A stretch of 64,000 bases of DNA from Mesaphorura yosii. Taxonomy: Eukaryota > Arthropoda > Collembola > Poduromorpha > Tullbergiidae. The notes beneath the pieces are model-generated. The model saw only the letters and a list, made by a program, of their open reading frames with translations. It searched no databases and was not told the origin of the DNA. The stretch lies in contig WIXG01000019.1 in the NCBI GenBank assembly GCA_009869945.1, forward strand, positions 186,001 through 250,000, read 5' to 3'. Shown one piece after another: positions 25,690 to 36,300 of the stretch (positions within the stretch are counted from its first letter, which is position 1; every line of letters starts with the position of its first letter). Made by a program: the position numbers and the translations under genes.

Positions 25690-25976
25690 CTTTTAGAGCG
25701 AGAGTGTAAATAAGTTAAGTGTGTTCCTGGAGGCTCCGGACGCGGACTTTGCGAAGTGCGACAACTTAATTGTCCGTATCAGGCCACTGCCAGTAAAGTT
25801 TCGGAATAAAGTAGTAAGCAGGGGTAAGTTTTTACAAGTTGCAATCGAATGTCAGATCAATCAACCCGAGTTCTGGTTCGTTGGCTGTGACTTGAGACTT
25901 TTACATTACATTAATTAAAGTGCTAATTGTGATTGCAGGTTGAGCTAACGTTTACGTTAGCAAATCTGGAATAGTC
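25690..25976. promoter_or_regulatory. head-to-head interval between FANCA and NDUFB9
   Basis: These 287 bases separate the first supported FANCA exon (-) from the NDUFB9 start codon (+), so they probably hold a shared promoter. A consensus intron for the NDUFB9 5' UTR lies inside (GTAAGT at 25824 to TTGCAG at 25938). No TATA box is obvious. The missing FANCA first exon must lie here or further right, overlapping the NDUFB9 leader or intron 1. Confidence 0.5.
25824..25938 (+). other. NDUFB9: probable 5' UTR intron of NDUFB9
   Basis: A strong donor (GGGGTAAGT) and acceptor (GTGATTGCAG) bound a 115-bp AT-rich segment, and the acceptor is followed 38 bp later by the NDUFB9 ATG. A plus-strand open frame crosses the donor but would hit TGA directly after splicing, so the leader is non-coding. 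Confidence 0.5.
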
Positions 25977-28118
25977 ATGTCTTATCTGAAGACCGAATTA
26001 ATTTCGCACACGAGGAAAGTATGCAGTTTATACAAACGAGCCTGCCGCAATTTGGATTCTTACTACGCCAAAGAACCGTAAGTATATCCCTTAGAACTAT
26101 TCACTACTAAGTAGGATTGGTCAGGACGCTCAAGAAGTCAATGTCCATCAATCATCAGGTGAACTTGTCCACTCGGCGCAAATTGCACGAGTCGCAAGAT
26201 AAAGATAAGGATAATGGTTATATGGAAAAGGTTCTTTTATTAATTACACAGTGTTAAATTCTAAGCTAGGTTAGTCCAGAGCCTGGACCCGATTAGAAAG
26301 ATTTAAATATCAACAGGACCAGAAGAGAAGATGATTAGAGGAAAGAGCACTGCTGTCGGCTTCAGTAGTAGAGTTGGCATCTGCAGAACAAGCTAGTTAG
26401 GTGATTACTGAGTTTGCTCAGCCAGTCTTCGATCGTATTTCGTAATGGCCGTTTTCGTAGCCAGTGTTCAGGTCTTCTCGATTAGATTCGATTCCGAGTT
26501 CTGGAGTTCTCTGTAATTTTATTGGAGTTCGACCCAATTGAAATTTTTGGGCCAATTAAGGCTGAACCCATCTTTATTTCGACGCGGACTCCTTCGTATG
26601 GGTTAGGACCTTGACCTGTTAGTCTTGGCATACTTGGTAAGCTCAGAGCCCGTGCATCCGTCTCAGGCGTGAGGCGTCGAAGGAACATGTTGAAGAGGTT
26701 GGTGAGGAACAGAACTTTCAGCAACTTCTTTGTCAACTGGAACTGTTGATTGAGATATTTACGAGTCGAGTGTACTCCGTTCGCCCTGGCTCTCTGGTCG
26801 TAGTCGTCGTGATCAATGCGCTTGTCGGATCCGTCCTTCTGATGGTTTGAATGGCCGGTGGTGTCCACGAAAACCCCGGGCGCAAACCAATTTGGCAAGC
26901 CCGTGGCCGTGACGCCTGCTGCTGTAGTTGCTGAGCTACTAGTTGTTAACCTCGCAAGAGCGCGCGGTAGATTCAGGAGAATTCGCCTAAGAGTTCTGAG
27001 CCCAGTCCGGAGGGCAAGCATTCGGCTTTTTACTTGGAGGGGTTTCAGGATAAGGGGGTTTGTTTCTCCTGGAGTGAAAACTGATAGCAAGACGAAGATA
27101 GTGAGGATGGCACAGAGAACTGCCATGTTGCCTAAAGATGACACTGAAACTGAACACTGCGAAGCTTCTCTTGTTAAATGCCAAATGCGTGCTTGCCGAG
27201 AAGCCGATGGGCACTATTTCCGCGTCAGCATCCAGTCCGTGGCCACTGATTAGTTGTGTTGCGTAGAGTTTTAGCTGAGTAGTTGAGGTCGTGTGCCCGC
27301 GTTCAAGATCAGTGATTCGAATCGCCTGCCTTAAGGTTATTGCATGTTCGCTATCTTGCATAATGCATAATACGTCGTAAAGGTGATCGACATGAGAAAT
27401 TCCCACGATTAAAATTTTGACATTGCAATTCGAATTCGCAATCGCAATGCCTGCGTACATGCGTGATGCAACGAGTTGCCATCCTTGACCATCTCCCAAC
27501 TAAGGCATCCAGTCACAGTCACCTACTCTCTTTAGGCTGCGAAGAAGTTGAAGGCTTATCGACCTTCTTTTCACTATCTCCAAAATATTTCAACTGAAAA
27601 TGGGATTCCGGTCGCGTTGCCGGTCTTTACCACTTTGCCTTCGATTGATGACAGTGGAATAATGGCATTTTATGTTTTTGTGCACAGGCATAATCTCCGC
27701 TACAACATTGTTAAGTTACGTCAACGCTTTGAAGAAAATCGGAATATCCTGGACATGAGAAAGGCAAAAGAGTTGATTCGGCTGGGGGAAGAAGAGCTGT
27801 TCAGGACGACGCACTACCAACCCCTCAAATGTAAGCTTTCCGCCGAATTCTGGAATTCTGCTTTAATGCATGGTTGTTGGTTGTTCCAGTAATTAATTTT
27901 GCACTATTCCGTGTGCTTCTTTAGTTTCGCACTCTCCTGGTGGTACTGCCTATGAGAGAGAAGTCCCAACCCCCGACTGGGTGATTGATTTGTGGCATCC
28001 CTCGGAGAAGGCGAGATATCCCGACTACTTCGCTCGACGTGAGCAAGCCAAGAAGGAATACATCGAGATGTGGGAAAAGTTGTACGGCAAACCAGACCCA
28101 AACACTAAACACCATTGA
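25977..28118 (+). CDS. NDUFB9: NADH:ubiquinone oxidoreductase (complex I) subunit B9
   Basis: Three exons, 25977-26077, 27688-27830 and 27925-28118, encode 145 residues. This is an accessory LYR-type subunit of mitochondrial complex I that binds acyl carrier protein. The LYR-like motif is SLYKRACRNL (about residues 16-25). Exon 2 gives the LRQRFEENRN...DM.KAKELI block, and exon 3 the family signature SPGGTAYERE..P.WVIDLWHPSEKARYPDYFA.REQ. Both junctions restore codons exactly. The protein is shorter than the vertebrate one (about 179) because the C-terminal extension after the REQ..K helix is missing or abbreviated, as in other invertebrates. Intron 1 is 1.6 kb, unusually long here, and contains a complete gene on the other strand. 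Confidence 0.95.
26236..26241 (-). other. poly(A) signal of the nested minus-strand gene
   Basis: AATAAA on the minus strand, about 240 bp past the stop of the nested reading frame. It supports independent transcription inside the NDUFB9 intron. Confidence 0.5.
26482..27126 (-). CDS. nested gene for a small secreted protein of unknown function
   Basis: A single open frame of 214 residues lies wholly inside NDUFB9 intron 1, on the opposite strand. The ATG at 27126 (context GCAACATGG) opens a clear signal peptide: MAVLCAILTIFVLLSVFTPG, with likely cleavage just after. The mature part is arginine- and serine/threonine-rich, has a basic stretch (about 25-50), an acidic/histidine patch (about 95-110), a helical leucine-rich segment (QQFQLTKKLLKVLFLTNLFNMF, given here only in part as KLLKVLFLTNLFNMF) and no cysteine pairs in the mature region. 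I recognise no family. AG sites just upstream of the ATG (TTTCAG, TTTAG) suggest a 5' UTR intron. An antisense frame (26858-27253) is less plausible because it has no signal peptide or domain. Codon structure and the downstream AATAAA favour a real gene. Confidence 0.6.
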   Translation of the reverse strand: MAVLCAILTIFVLLSVFTPGETNPLILKPLQVKSRMLALRTGLRTLRRILLNLPRALARLTTSSSATTAAGVTATGLPNWFAPGVFVDTTGHSNHQKDGSDKRIDHDDYDQRARANGVHSTRKYLNQQFQLTKKLLKVLFLTNLFNMFLRRLTPETDARALSLPSMPRLTGQGPNPYEGVRVEIKMGSALIGPKISIGSNSNKITENSRTRNRI

Positions 28119-28272
28119 TCAGCTCAGTCAATAATTAATATTCGTTCAATCAAACAGTCAGCAGCACGGTTGTAAATTACGAACGCATTGTTCAAGTGTT
28201 CTCTCAGATTCAGATTTGTAGTAAATCTAGTACAATGAGTAAAGTTCACGGTGAAATAACACCTCAAAACAT

Positions 28273-28278
28273 TTTATT
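28273..28278 (-). other. poly(A) signal overlapping the PSME3IP1 stop codon
   Basis: On the minus strand the coding end reads TCCAAATAAAATG, so the TAA stop is embedded in AATAAA. If this signal is used, the 3' UTR is only some tens of bases and would end about 130 bp short of the NDUFB9 stop. Confidence 0.6.
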
Positions 28279-29348
28279 TGGAATCATCCTTATGTTCATA
28301 TTCAATTTTTCGTCCACATAAATCTCTCACGTCATGGCCGTGCTGGTGCGAATCGCAATCGTGGCAGTCGTCGTGGTCGTCAGAGTCAGAGTCCTCATCG
28401 TTGTTGCCTTCTTCGTCGTCACTGTTGTCGTAGGACGCGAGTCCAGGTATCACGCCAATGCAGACCAGGCTACCTTTATACGGTACACTTGGAATAACGC
28501 CAACGCCAGCCTTGCTTTCAGCTTCGGAAGGGTTTGACGTCGTGTCATCTGTGGAGAGTTAGATTCAGGCAGCATTTTCACAATAGCTTTAGCAGTACAG
28601 CAGCAATTTGGTGGTTCGGCTTACCTTTCAGTTTCTTATCCTTCACGTTCACGTCGCCAGTCTCATTTTGAGATGTAGAAGGATACTTTCGCTTCACGAT
28701 TCCAGAGATCAATTTCGACTGGGAAGTTCGGGCGAGGCCGATAGACACCGTCGAGGCATCAGCCGCTGGCTTGGGTCGACTCGGTTTCTCAGTCAAACCG
28801 ATCTCGTGGTGAATGGCCTTGTCAATTTCCTTCTCACGAAGTTGCGAGACAGCCGTTCGGAATTCGTTCAGTTCTCGAGCCTCCTCCAGGCGCCTTCGCC
28901 TCTCTTCGTCAATCTTATCTTGGTCCACTTGATCAAGGAAAAGGACTTCATCGTCGTCGAGTGTCTTGACCAGATTCTCTTTGGAGCGGCGAAAGAACAA
29001 AGCTCAAGTTTACTCGCACGTCCATGTTGAAATTTTGAGATAACGATATTGAAATTGAATTTCTGCAATTTCTTACTCAGCTTGTGGGCTTCCTCAAATT
29101 CCTCCTGCTTCTTGTTTTTCTGCTCTTGCAATCTCTCAAAAAGGGAGCGGTTGTCAACGGGCTCGGGAGGAACCTCTGCAATTTATAGAGAATATGTAAG
29201 AAGATAAGGGCACTAAAACTTCCGGCTGAAAAGGGGAGATCAAATTATTACCGAGAGGTTCTTCTGGCTTGCGGACTCTTTCCCATTCCAACTGCCGAAG
29301 ACGCTTCTTCTCTTCAATTTCAGCTTCTGTGATGAAGCCTGAACTCAT
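28274..29348 (-). CDS. PSME3IP1: PSME3-interacting protein (FAM192A/NIP30 family)
   Basis: Four exons in transcript order, 29348-29252, 29175-29077, 28978-28625 and 28548-28274, encode 274 residues. The family is nuclear; human PSME3IP1 binds the PA28-gamma proteasome activator and limits its association with coilin. Family blocks in order: FITEAEIEEKKRLRQLEWERV (seen as F.TEAE and QLEWERVRKPEEP), RSLFERLQEQK.KKQEEFEE, LKNLVKTLDDDEVLFLDQV, and near the C-terminus VCIGVIPGLASYDNSDDEEG, the conserved tail element that is followed by an acidic run. The tail then continues with a Asp/His/Cys-rich extension absent from the human protein. The third-exon acceptor was chosen by homology; an alternative AG 24 bp upstream is also in frame and would add eight residues. 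Confidence 0.92.
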
Positions 29349-29801
29349 TCTGAAGCAGAATACCTTACCTACCTTATCAGGCGTAATAAAAATGCTCGAA
29401 CAATGGTGTAAAGACTTCAGATTCTGGAATTCGACTTGCAAGGCTGCTGGTAGCTGCTAAGAAATTGAACTGTTTATGTTTCTTCCTTGAATTCTTTTCG
29501 AGTGAGACTTCAAACAGCACTCGTGTTCTCTGCTATTGGCTGTCCGGGTATTTTGCATGCAACTCTGTCTTGTCCTGTCATACGGCTTCACACCAGCCAG
29601 CAATAACTTTAACTTTTGACCACGACAGAAAGTTTCGTAAACGGTCTACGACTAATTAACAGTTACCTAATCCAATTGATCAAGGGAGATCTGTCTGCTT
29701 CTGTCGCTGAAGAGTAAGTAGCCAATTACGCTAATGCGAACGATCCAGGTTCGAAAGACTGGTGGATCAAGTGAATTTTGTGCCCACAGATTTTTTAAAG
29801 A
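29349..29801. promoter_or_regulatory. divergent promoter interval of PSME3IP1 and RABIF
   Basis: The 453 bp between two opposed start codons must hold both promoters and leaders. I see no unambiguous TATA box or named element. Confidence 0.45.
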
Positions 29802-30335
29802 ATGGATTCGACAAAAGAAACCTCGGAGGAACCTGTTATCACTTTTGTCGACCCACCTCCTACCGCGCTGGAAGTCGAAGTTCCTGAACAATCTGCAGCT
29901 GGAACGGAGGGCTTGGCGGAAGACGGAACGAATAAGTTCCCACTTTATTGCACACGATGTCCGTCCAAGATCGTAAATGCGAATGTTGGACGTTATGCCA
30001 AAGTGGAACAGGTGAGCGACAGAGCCACGCCGCCGTATAGCTTTAATGGCGATAATATGAATTGAAGTTGCATAGTTCACGGTACGCTTTTTTAGAAATT
30101 ACCAAAAATGAGCCAAAAGAAAAACAGCGTCGAAATCGAGTGCGACCTGATAGAAGATTCCTTCCAGCTGAAAGATATTTTCCAGTTTGAGAATGTTGGT
30201 TTCTGCCATCCAGTAAACCAGTTGAAGTATCTGACTTGCGCTGAATGCGACCTGGGACCAATTGGCTGGCAGGAGATTCCGTCTACGACTTCGTTTGTTG
30301 CTCTGTCAAGGGTGAGGTTTTCGTTAGACGAGTAA
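29802..30335 (+). CDS. RABIF: MSS4/RABIF, Rab-interacting guanine-nucleotide-free chaperone
   Basis: Two exons, 29802-30011 and 30096-30335, encode 149 residues (human 123), joined in phase 0. MSS4 binds nucleotide-free exocytic Rab GTPases and stabilises them. The zinc site is complete: C50-x2-C53 (YCTRC) and C118-x2-C121 (TCAEC). The Rab-binding core is clear in exon 2: IFQFENVGF, LKYLTCAECDLGPIGW and FVALSRV. An acidic N-terminal extension of about 25 residues before the zinc region accounts for the extra length. The downstream AATAAA is at 30615-30620. Confidence 0.94.
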
Positions 30336-30504
30336 CGTTCAGCTTTCTTTATACTTAATGCTTTTTGCAACTCTTGCAAGCATATCATTTGGTAGGCAGC
30401 GGATTTAATCGCCTAATTGTAGCAACGATCAATGTTTGGGGCTTAACTTTCTTTTGCTTGACATTTTTATGAAGACCGAACGTGATTCTCATTTCCTGTC
30501 GCGA

Positions 30505-30510
30505 TTTATT
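30505..30510 (-). other. candidate poly(A) signal of the gustatory receptor
   Basis: AATAAA on the minus strand, 150 bp past the receptor stop. It sits inside the probable RABIF 3' UTR. Confidence 0.5.
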
Positions 30511-30614
30511 TATAACGCTGATTATTTTATAATAGCATGTAAGCAAGCTGAAGGTGCGTAATAGCGTAATTGCGTTGTTAGCTTAAGAATCTGGTGGGGC
30601 GAGTTTTTCTTGTA

Positions 30615-30620
30615 AATAAA
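30615..30620 (+). other. poly(A) signal of RABIF
   Basis: AATAAA about 280 bp after the RABIF stop and about 40 bp before the antisense stop codon of the gustatory receptor. Confidence 0.6.
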
Positions 30621-30660
30621 TGGTTACATTTTCGCTTAAGAACATTGCTATTTCTATTTG

Positions 30661-32214
30661 TTACGAAGCAGCAAGACTGGCTGCCTGGAACTGCAGAATA
30701 ATAATTTCATAGGTAATTAAAGCACTGATGAGTGTCACAACGAAACCTTTCGTGATAAGGAAATACCCACACCCAGAAATTCCTCGGTTCGTGTCCGTGA
30801 CGACTTGAGTCGCAAAACGCCCAATCTGTCACAATAAAATTTCTAGTGTGAACTCATTTCAACGTTCAGCCCGAGACTGCCTGCATAAATTCTCTTCGAA
30901 AGCCTTACCACGAGTAATCGCTGGCTGACGTCCGGAAAATTAATAGAGGACGGCCAATTATGAATAAGAATTAAAGTCTCGTGCGCCTTTTCATGAAGCT
31001 GCGCCGCCAAATAGGAAGGCAGAAGTATTTTGATGAAAACCTGGAACCCAAACGCGTAGATGGACTCGATTTTGACGGCCAGGATCGGATGCTTCAAGTC
31101 TTCTCCGAGTCCCGTGTACAGTCTGGAGAAGAGGTAGACGATGTTGGCGACGTACGTGAGGAGGAAGAGCGGAGAAAAGGTGTCGTTGCAGTGCTTCACG
31201 AGGTTCGTTATCACGCGGTGGTCACTGCGGACTTCTTCGATCATTTCAAGCGAGCAGTGCTCCCGAGCCGCTATTTCTCTGTTTAGGCGGACAAAGTATC
31301 TCGTGAGGATAAAGGAGACGAGAGCCAGGAGCGTGTCAGCAAAAGTCCAGCCGAGGTCGCAGTAATACTCTGAGATGCAGAAAAATATTCCAGAGTAAAG
31401 ATCGCCTGACCCACCGTGGATCGCGTCGTTCCAAAGCAGGAAAAAGTCACCGGCAGAAGTCGTCGTGTTGGACTTCGATCCTGCCAAACAGCTCATATCA
31501 ATCACATTTCACCAGTTTTCCTGGAGGCTGGAGCGCCTTACCTTCTGAAATGTAGTACAGCACATTTCCGAGCACCTGAGTACTGAAGAAGAAGGCGAAG
31601 AGAAGCTTGCAGGACCTCACGAGACCGTCATCGACGGAGGCAGTCTTGTACTTCCTGCAGATCAACTCCACCTTCTTACACTCGTGCACAAACGTCGGCA
31701 GACGCCGAACGCGCCAGATCATGTACGACGTGTTCCCGAGGATGTGGCCATAATAAACGACGTTGTTGATGGTCTCTGCCCAGTCCTCCGAGTCCACAAT
31801 CTGGCGGCACATTTTTTTGATGGCGTACCCAAACATTACGGCTTGCGTGCAGAGGCCGAGCGCCGTGTTGATCCAGAACTTGGACCTCGCTGAGCTGAGC
31901 TGCGCCGCCGCCGCCCCTTTTCTGTGGACGGGACACAGGCCGAGCAGGCGAGCGTAGAACATAAATGGCCACAGACAGCGGAGGCACTCCGAAGGCGCCT
32001 CATCGTCGTGGCTTAGTTTTGGACCAGAAAACTCAAACTTTGTGATTGTGAAGGTAGGGCGAAGGATTTCTTCAGGTTCGGGCGGGTCGGTGCTGGTGTT
32101 CACCTTGTTGAAGAGGTTCCTCTTCAGGGACGGCGATGGCCACTTGGCAGGTGACCGCTTCACGCCGGTCACGGACGCCGGCAACGGCAGGGCTTCAGGC
32201 GCTCTTGTGTGCAT
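30661..32214 (-). CDS. gustatory receptor (insect-type 7TM chemoreceptor)
   Basis: Three exons in transcript order, 32214-31542, 31480-30909 and 30825-30661, encode 469 residues in phase. Insect-type Gr proteins are seven-pass ligand-gated cation channels with an intracellular N-terminus, expressed in chemosensory neurons. The decisive signature is TYEIIILQF near the C-terminus (about 453-461), which fits the family TYhhhhhQF motif, preceded by a hydrophobic helix (FVVTLISALI). Exons 1-2 supply the other hydrophobic helices, for example ALGLCTQAVMFGYAI, LLFAFFFSTQVLGNVLYYI, FADTLLALVSFIL and LFLLTYVANIVYLF. The final small exon carrying the last helix is typical of the family. The N-terminal extension of about 90 residues before the first helix is long and proline-rich. 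The ATG at 32214 has an in-frame stop just upstream. The ligand cannot be predicted. Confidence 0.88.
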
Positions 32215-33355
32215 CGTCCTCACTTAAATTAAACTGCCCGCGCCGCAAGTTGTCGAACAAGCACGGAAGCCGCAGCGGGCTGCTGCGGACACGGCGGCGT
32301 CGTGAATAATTTACCAAAATCCACCAGGCCATAATCGAATAATCCCCGATTCACACTTTCCGGGCCGGAATTGCATAATCACAATAATTTGCAATATTTC
32401 GCTTGCCAAGTGCAGAAGGGAAGAGTGATGAGCGTCCTCGCCTTTCACATTAAGTTGTCATAATAGTGCAAGCCATCAATCATGACTGACACTTCCTTAG
32501 AATTTTGTTTCAGAATTCGGAGCTCGTGCAGGACACGGACGCGCGTCGTCGCGGCGCGTGCCTTTGTTAACGTGCCAGACTCTCAAGTCCTGATGACTGA
32601 TCTCAGGCAGGCACGGCCTTCAGAAAATTCAGAATTTCACATTTCATGTGCACTTCTTTTCTCCCACGGAGCCTGAAATATTAATTAACGTGAAGTACTA
32701 ATTGTAAGTAGCAGCTTGAAAATGCTCCGTGTAAAAAAAATTCAAAGCGGATTTACGCATTGAAAAGGCTTCGCATGAACGATAAGCTAATACGCAGCTT
32801 CGTTAATGGCATTAAATCGCTACGTACGTGTTTTACGCAGTAAAACCTCAGTTTGGGGTTCAGGAAGCGTAAAAGGCTAGGTACTCAGCAATCCAGACGT
32901 CTGGAGCGCACAGCAAAGACAAGATAGTATAACACGAGTTTCATGTGATAGTATTTTGAAGCTCTCGTCCTCACGCAAAAGGAAAGTGTGGAGAAAGCTC
33001 AGTGGAACTTTTCTCCCGCGACAGTGCACATCGCTCGCTCTTTCTCGTCTCCTCTCGCGTGGCATACGGCTTGGCTTGTTGCAGGATGAATGAAACTTAC
33101 CAGACGCGTGTTCTTTGTGCCCGCAGTCTCGTCGTCGTGTCGTGCTTGTATCACATTTTCTCTTCGCTTCGCCTCTCATTTTCGTACCTTTCCAATTAAA
33201 CCCGGCTACATTAGCTAAGGCTAAAATTTAGACGTGATACTTTAAGCGAGGTGAAAATGGTGCAGAAACTCAAAGCAAAGCGGAAGGACCATAAAATAAG
33301 TGTCAACGTCAAGAAAAAGCGTAGTCTAACATAATTAGCCAATAGTGTATTCGTG
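32215..33355. promoter_or_regulatory. divergent interval between the gustatory receptor and the giant receptor
   Basis: This stretch of 1.1 kb lies between two opposed start codons. It contains the TTCACATTTC word at about 32635. No gene is seen in it. Confidence 0.4.
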
Positions 33356-36300
33356 ATGAAGGGGCCAGCGAGATTTCTGTCCTGGCGGTGGCGTTGGCGG
33401 CTGGCGCTGCTGCTGGTGACGCTGCAGTTTGAGTTTGAGACTTCCGTGTCCCGGTCCATCGGCCTCCACAGCAGCGCAGAAAGCGACGACGACTTGGGCA
33501 AGGACGACAGCAACAGCAGCAGTTATGACGATACCGTGAGCGTGAACGTGACAACTCGGAATCCATGCGTGCTGATTGGAGACTCACTGGATTGGGCCAC
33601 CGTCGTATCGCTTCCACTCGACGGAGAGCGTGGACCGCTCCTCGTCGTGACGCACCCGCTCTTTGACGTGAAGGAAGGAATCGTGCCGGCAATCACGTAT
33701 AAAGGTACGATTCATATTTTTGTCTGGCACATCTTTGTATTTAGCGTGTTTCTGACTTGCTGGAGTTGAGTTGGAATTAGGTAACTAGCCGGTAATCGGG
33801 TTAATGAAGCCGTATAATTGCCATGCGGTACGACGGTGCGGGTGCGTTGGAGGAGTCGTGTTTACATTTCTATGCAGTTTCTTCATGTCACGCGCTGTGT
33901 AACTAACTGTAGGCTAACCGGGAACCAGTTTTATCGGCTTCATTATACATATCAAGCGATGAAACGTTCTTGACGAAAGTCGAAAGTTCTTGTTGGCGAA
34001 ACGAGACAGGAAACTTTCATTGATTTTGTACTCCAATTATGCATTTGGCAAAGGAAGAGCAAACGACACTTCTGCCACTGCAAATTGTACTTCTCAGGCA
34101 GCAATGCCCAACGAATACTTTGAGCATTGTGCTCGCCCATCGCGTAATCATAATGGGACTCTGTCCGCTACCGCCATCAACTCATGAATTAAAAGGCCGG
34201 CCATCCATAATTGCCAGCTCGCGCTCAGTCCTTTTGCCCTTTCGGAACCAATAATCGATTTTTTCCAAATTATTCATCAACATCAAGCGCCTGTCGATCG
34301 TCAATTGTCTTCAGGTGTCTGTACCTTGCCTTCTTGCCATCTTTGAGAGACACAAGAAGCAATTGTACAATTGTATTGCAATAGCAGTAATTAAGGGCTG
34401 GCTCGATAATGACGTTATTGTTTACGTGGCAGTGGCTGTAGCAGGGTTCTAATACAAGCCTTTTTCGCCAGTTGCTGTGCTCCCACGCGAGCCCGAGCCC
34501 TCGAGGCCCGTTCCAGTTTTCTAGTGCGGATATTAAATATTAAGCATTTTCTAAAACACGAAGCACAATAAAAACGAAAGTGAGTGCGTTTCTTTTGTTG
34601 TGCTGCTTTTTTGCTTTCTTTCCACTTTCCAGGCAGGCCCAGCTGACAAAAAGAAACGGAAAATTTCCCGTTCGTTGTTTCAGAAGCCTGCGTCTGAGTG
34701 CTTGATTTAAAGCAGCGCAGCAGCAGAATGAAACAATAAACAAACTTGCCGTGCCGTCCCGGAAAAATAAGATAACAATGCGCAATGTTGCGTTGCAAAA
34801 ACAATCAAGAATTGGAGACGAGTGAACCAACCTTTTGTGAAGCGCCTTTGTTCCTCTTCGCCTGCGCCTTCGCGAAATTGGCGAAATTGCTCACTTTTGT
34901 TTCTGGAAGCACTTCTGCCATGTGCAGAACGAATTTCCCCAAATTAATACTTGATTCCCTGCTTATCTGCTTATTGTGATCTGAATTTAATAAAGTTTCG
35001 AGTGATTATTGGATTACGCTTCTTCCTTTGTACGACTTCTTTCTGCGACTGACAATTCACCTAGAAATTCGCTCGCATAATTTTCGGGCCTTGTGAATAT
35101 TGCAAATATGAAATAAATGCAAATTGCAAGTGCAAACTCAGAAAGATTCTCATCGGTTGGTCCCTGCAGCCGAGCCGAGCCTGCTTTATGGCTTGGCTTA
35201 ACAAATGCAATTATCTGCACTCGGTTCGATCCGAGAAAAGGCTCGATTTAATGGCTTCGAGTTAACATGCTCCGTCGAAAGCGTCCGCCCCAAATTCGGT
35301 TCTTGTTTATTTACAGCCAATTATCGACATTTGGTGCACCGGCTCATAAAAGGGAAAAAGCTGTCACCTTTCTTTCGCCATTCGCCTTTCGCTCCAATTT
35401 ATATTATTTGGTTTCGAGTCCTCGATTTGCAATTTGCGATGCGAAGTATCGACCGACCGACACACGCGTCTCCCACTCAAATGTCCCATGATCGAAATAC
35501 AGCTTTCAAATTACTTTTTTTTGGTATTTTGACTTTTGAGAGGACCCTCAGTCGTGTTTATTCAATTGAAGCTGTCCATTTATCCTTTGTGCCTGTGACC
35601 TTTCCCCTCCATTATCAAATTCCCCGATGATGCGTATTTTCCTTTACGGTGTAATCTAATTTAAAATTCAGTAATCCGCTTTCATCGCAGAAGTTGATTT
35701 GCTGATGCATGCTCAGTGAGTAAGAGAAGAGGCTCAATTTAGGCTTAATAAAATATTTAATGTGTTTAATGTAATTGTGTCTTCCATTTGTCATTTTCTT
35801 GTAAGAATGTCCCACAAAGGCGATGAGCACAAGCAGCCGGCGGCCGATGGCGGCGTTGTCAATTCTCTTACGGAGTTAAGTTAAAGCGCCGTTAATCACA
35901 CACGTTAATTAATTTATTGTGCATTTACAGTGAGTGTGACGATTCCTCTCGAGCACGAATTTACACTGGAGTACTCCGTGCTTGGTCTGCGGGAAGACGT
36001 GCGAGCGAGAGCGACGCAACACTCAAAACACCGGCACGGGCGCGAGAGAAAGCACGACGAACTGATTCAGCTGGACGTAGCGACCGCTACAGCCGCCGCC
36101 TCCACAAACGCCTACGAGTACGCTAATGAGACATCATCATCGGCGCCTTCGTCAGGCAGTGAAGTCGTCATCTGCACCAAAAACTCGATTGGGAGCTTCA
36201 AGTCCTCCTCTTCTGCTTCTGATGGCGAGACTGCGACCACTTACGTTTTCGACTGGTACCTGCTGAACGGCTCGGGCTGGTTTTCTCCGTCGTCCCAGGT

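Noticed and set aside
25721-25918. Plus-strand frame upstream of NDUFB9
   Set aside because: It begins with GTG, crosses a consensus splice donor and would stop immediately after splicing, so it is most likely 5' UTR.
26858-27253. 131-codon plus-strand frame inside the NDUFB9 intron
   Set aside because: It is the antisense shadow of the nested secreted-protein gene, which has a signal peptide and its own poly(A) signal.
26987-27499. 170-codon minus-strand frame overlapping the nested gene
   Set aside because: It shares sequence with the better-supported nested frame in another phase and has no recognisable start region or domain.
35205-35630. 141-codon frame in intron 1 of the giant receptor
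   Set aside because: No domain or splice support, and the neighbouring exons join in phase without it.
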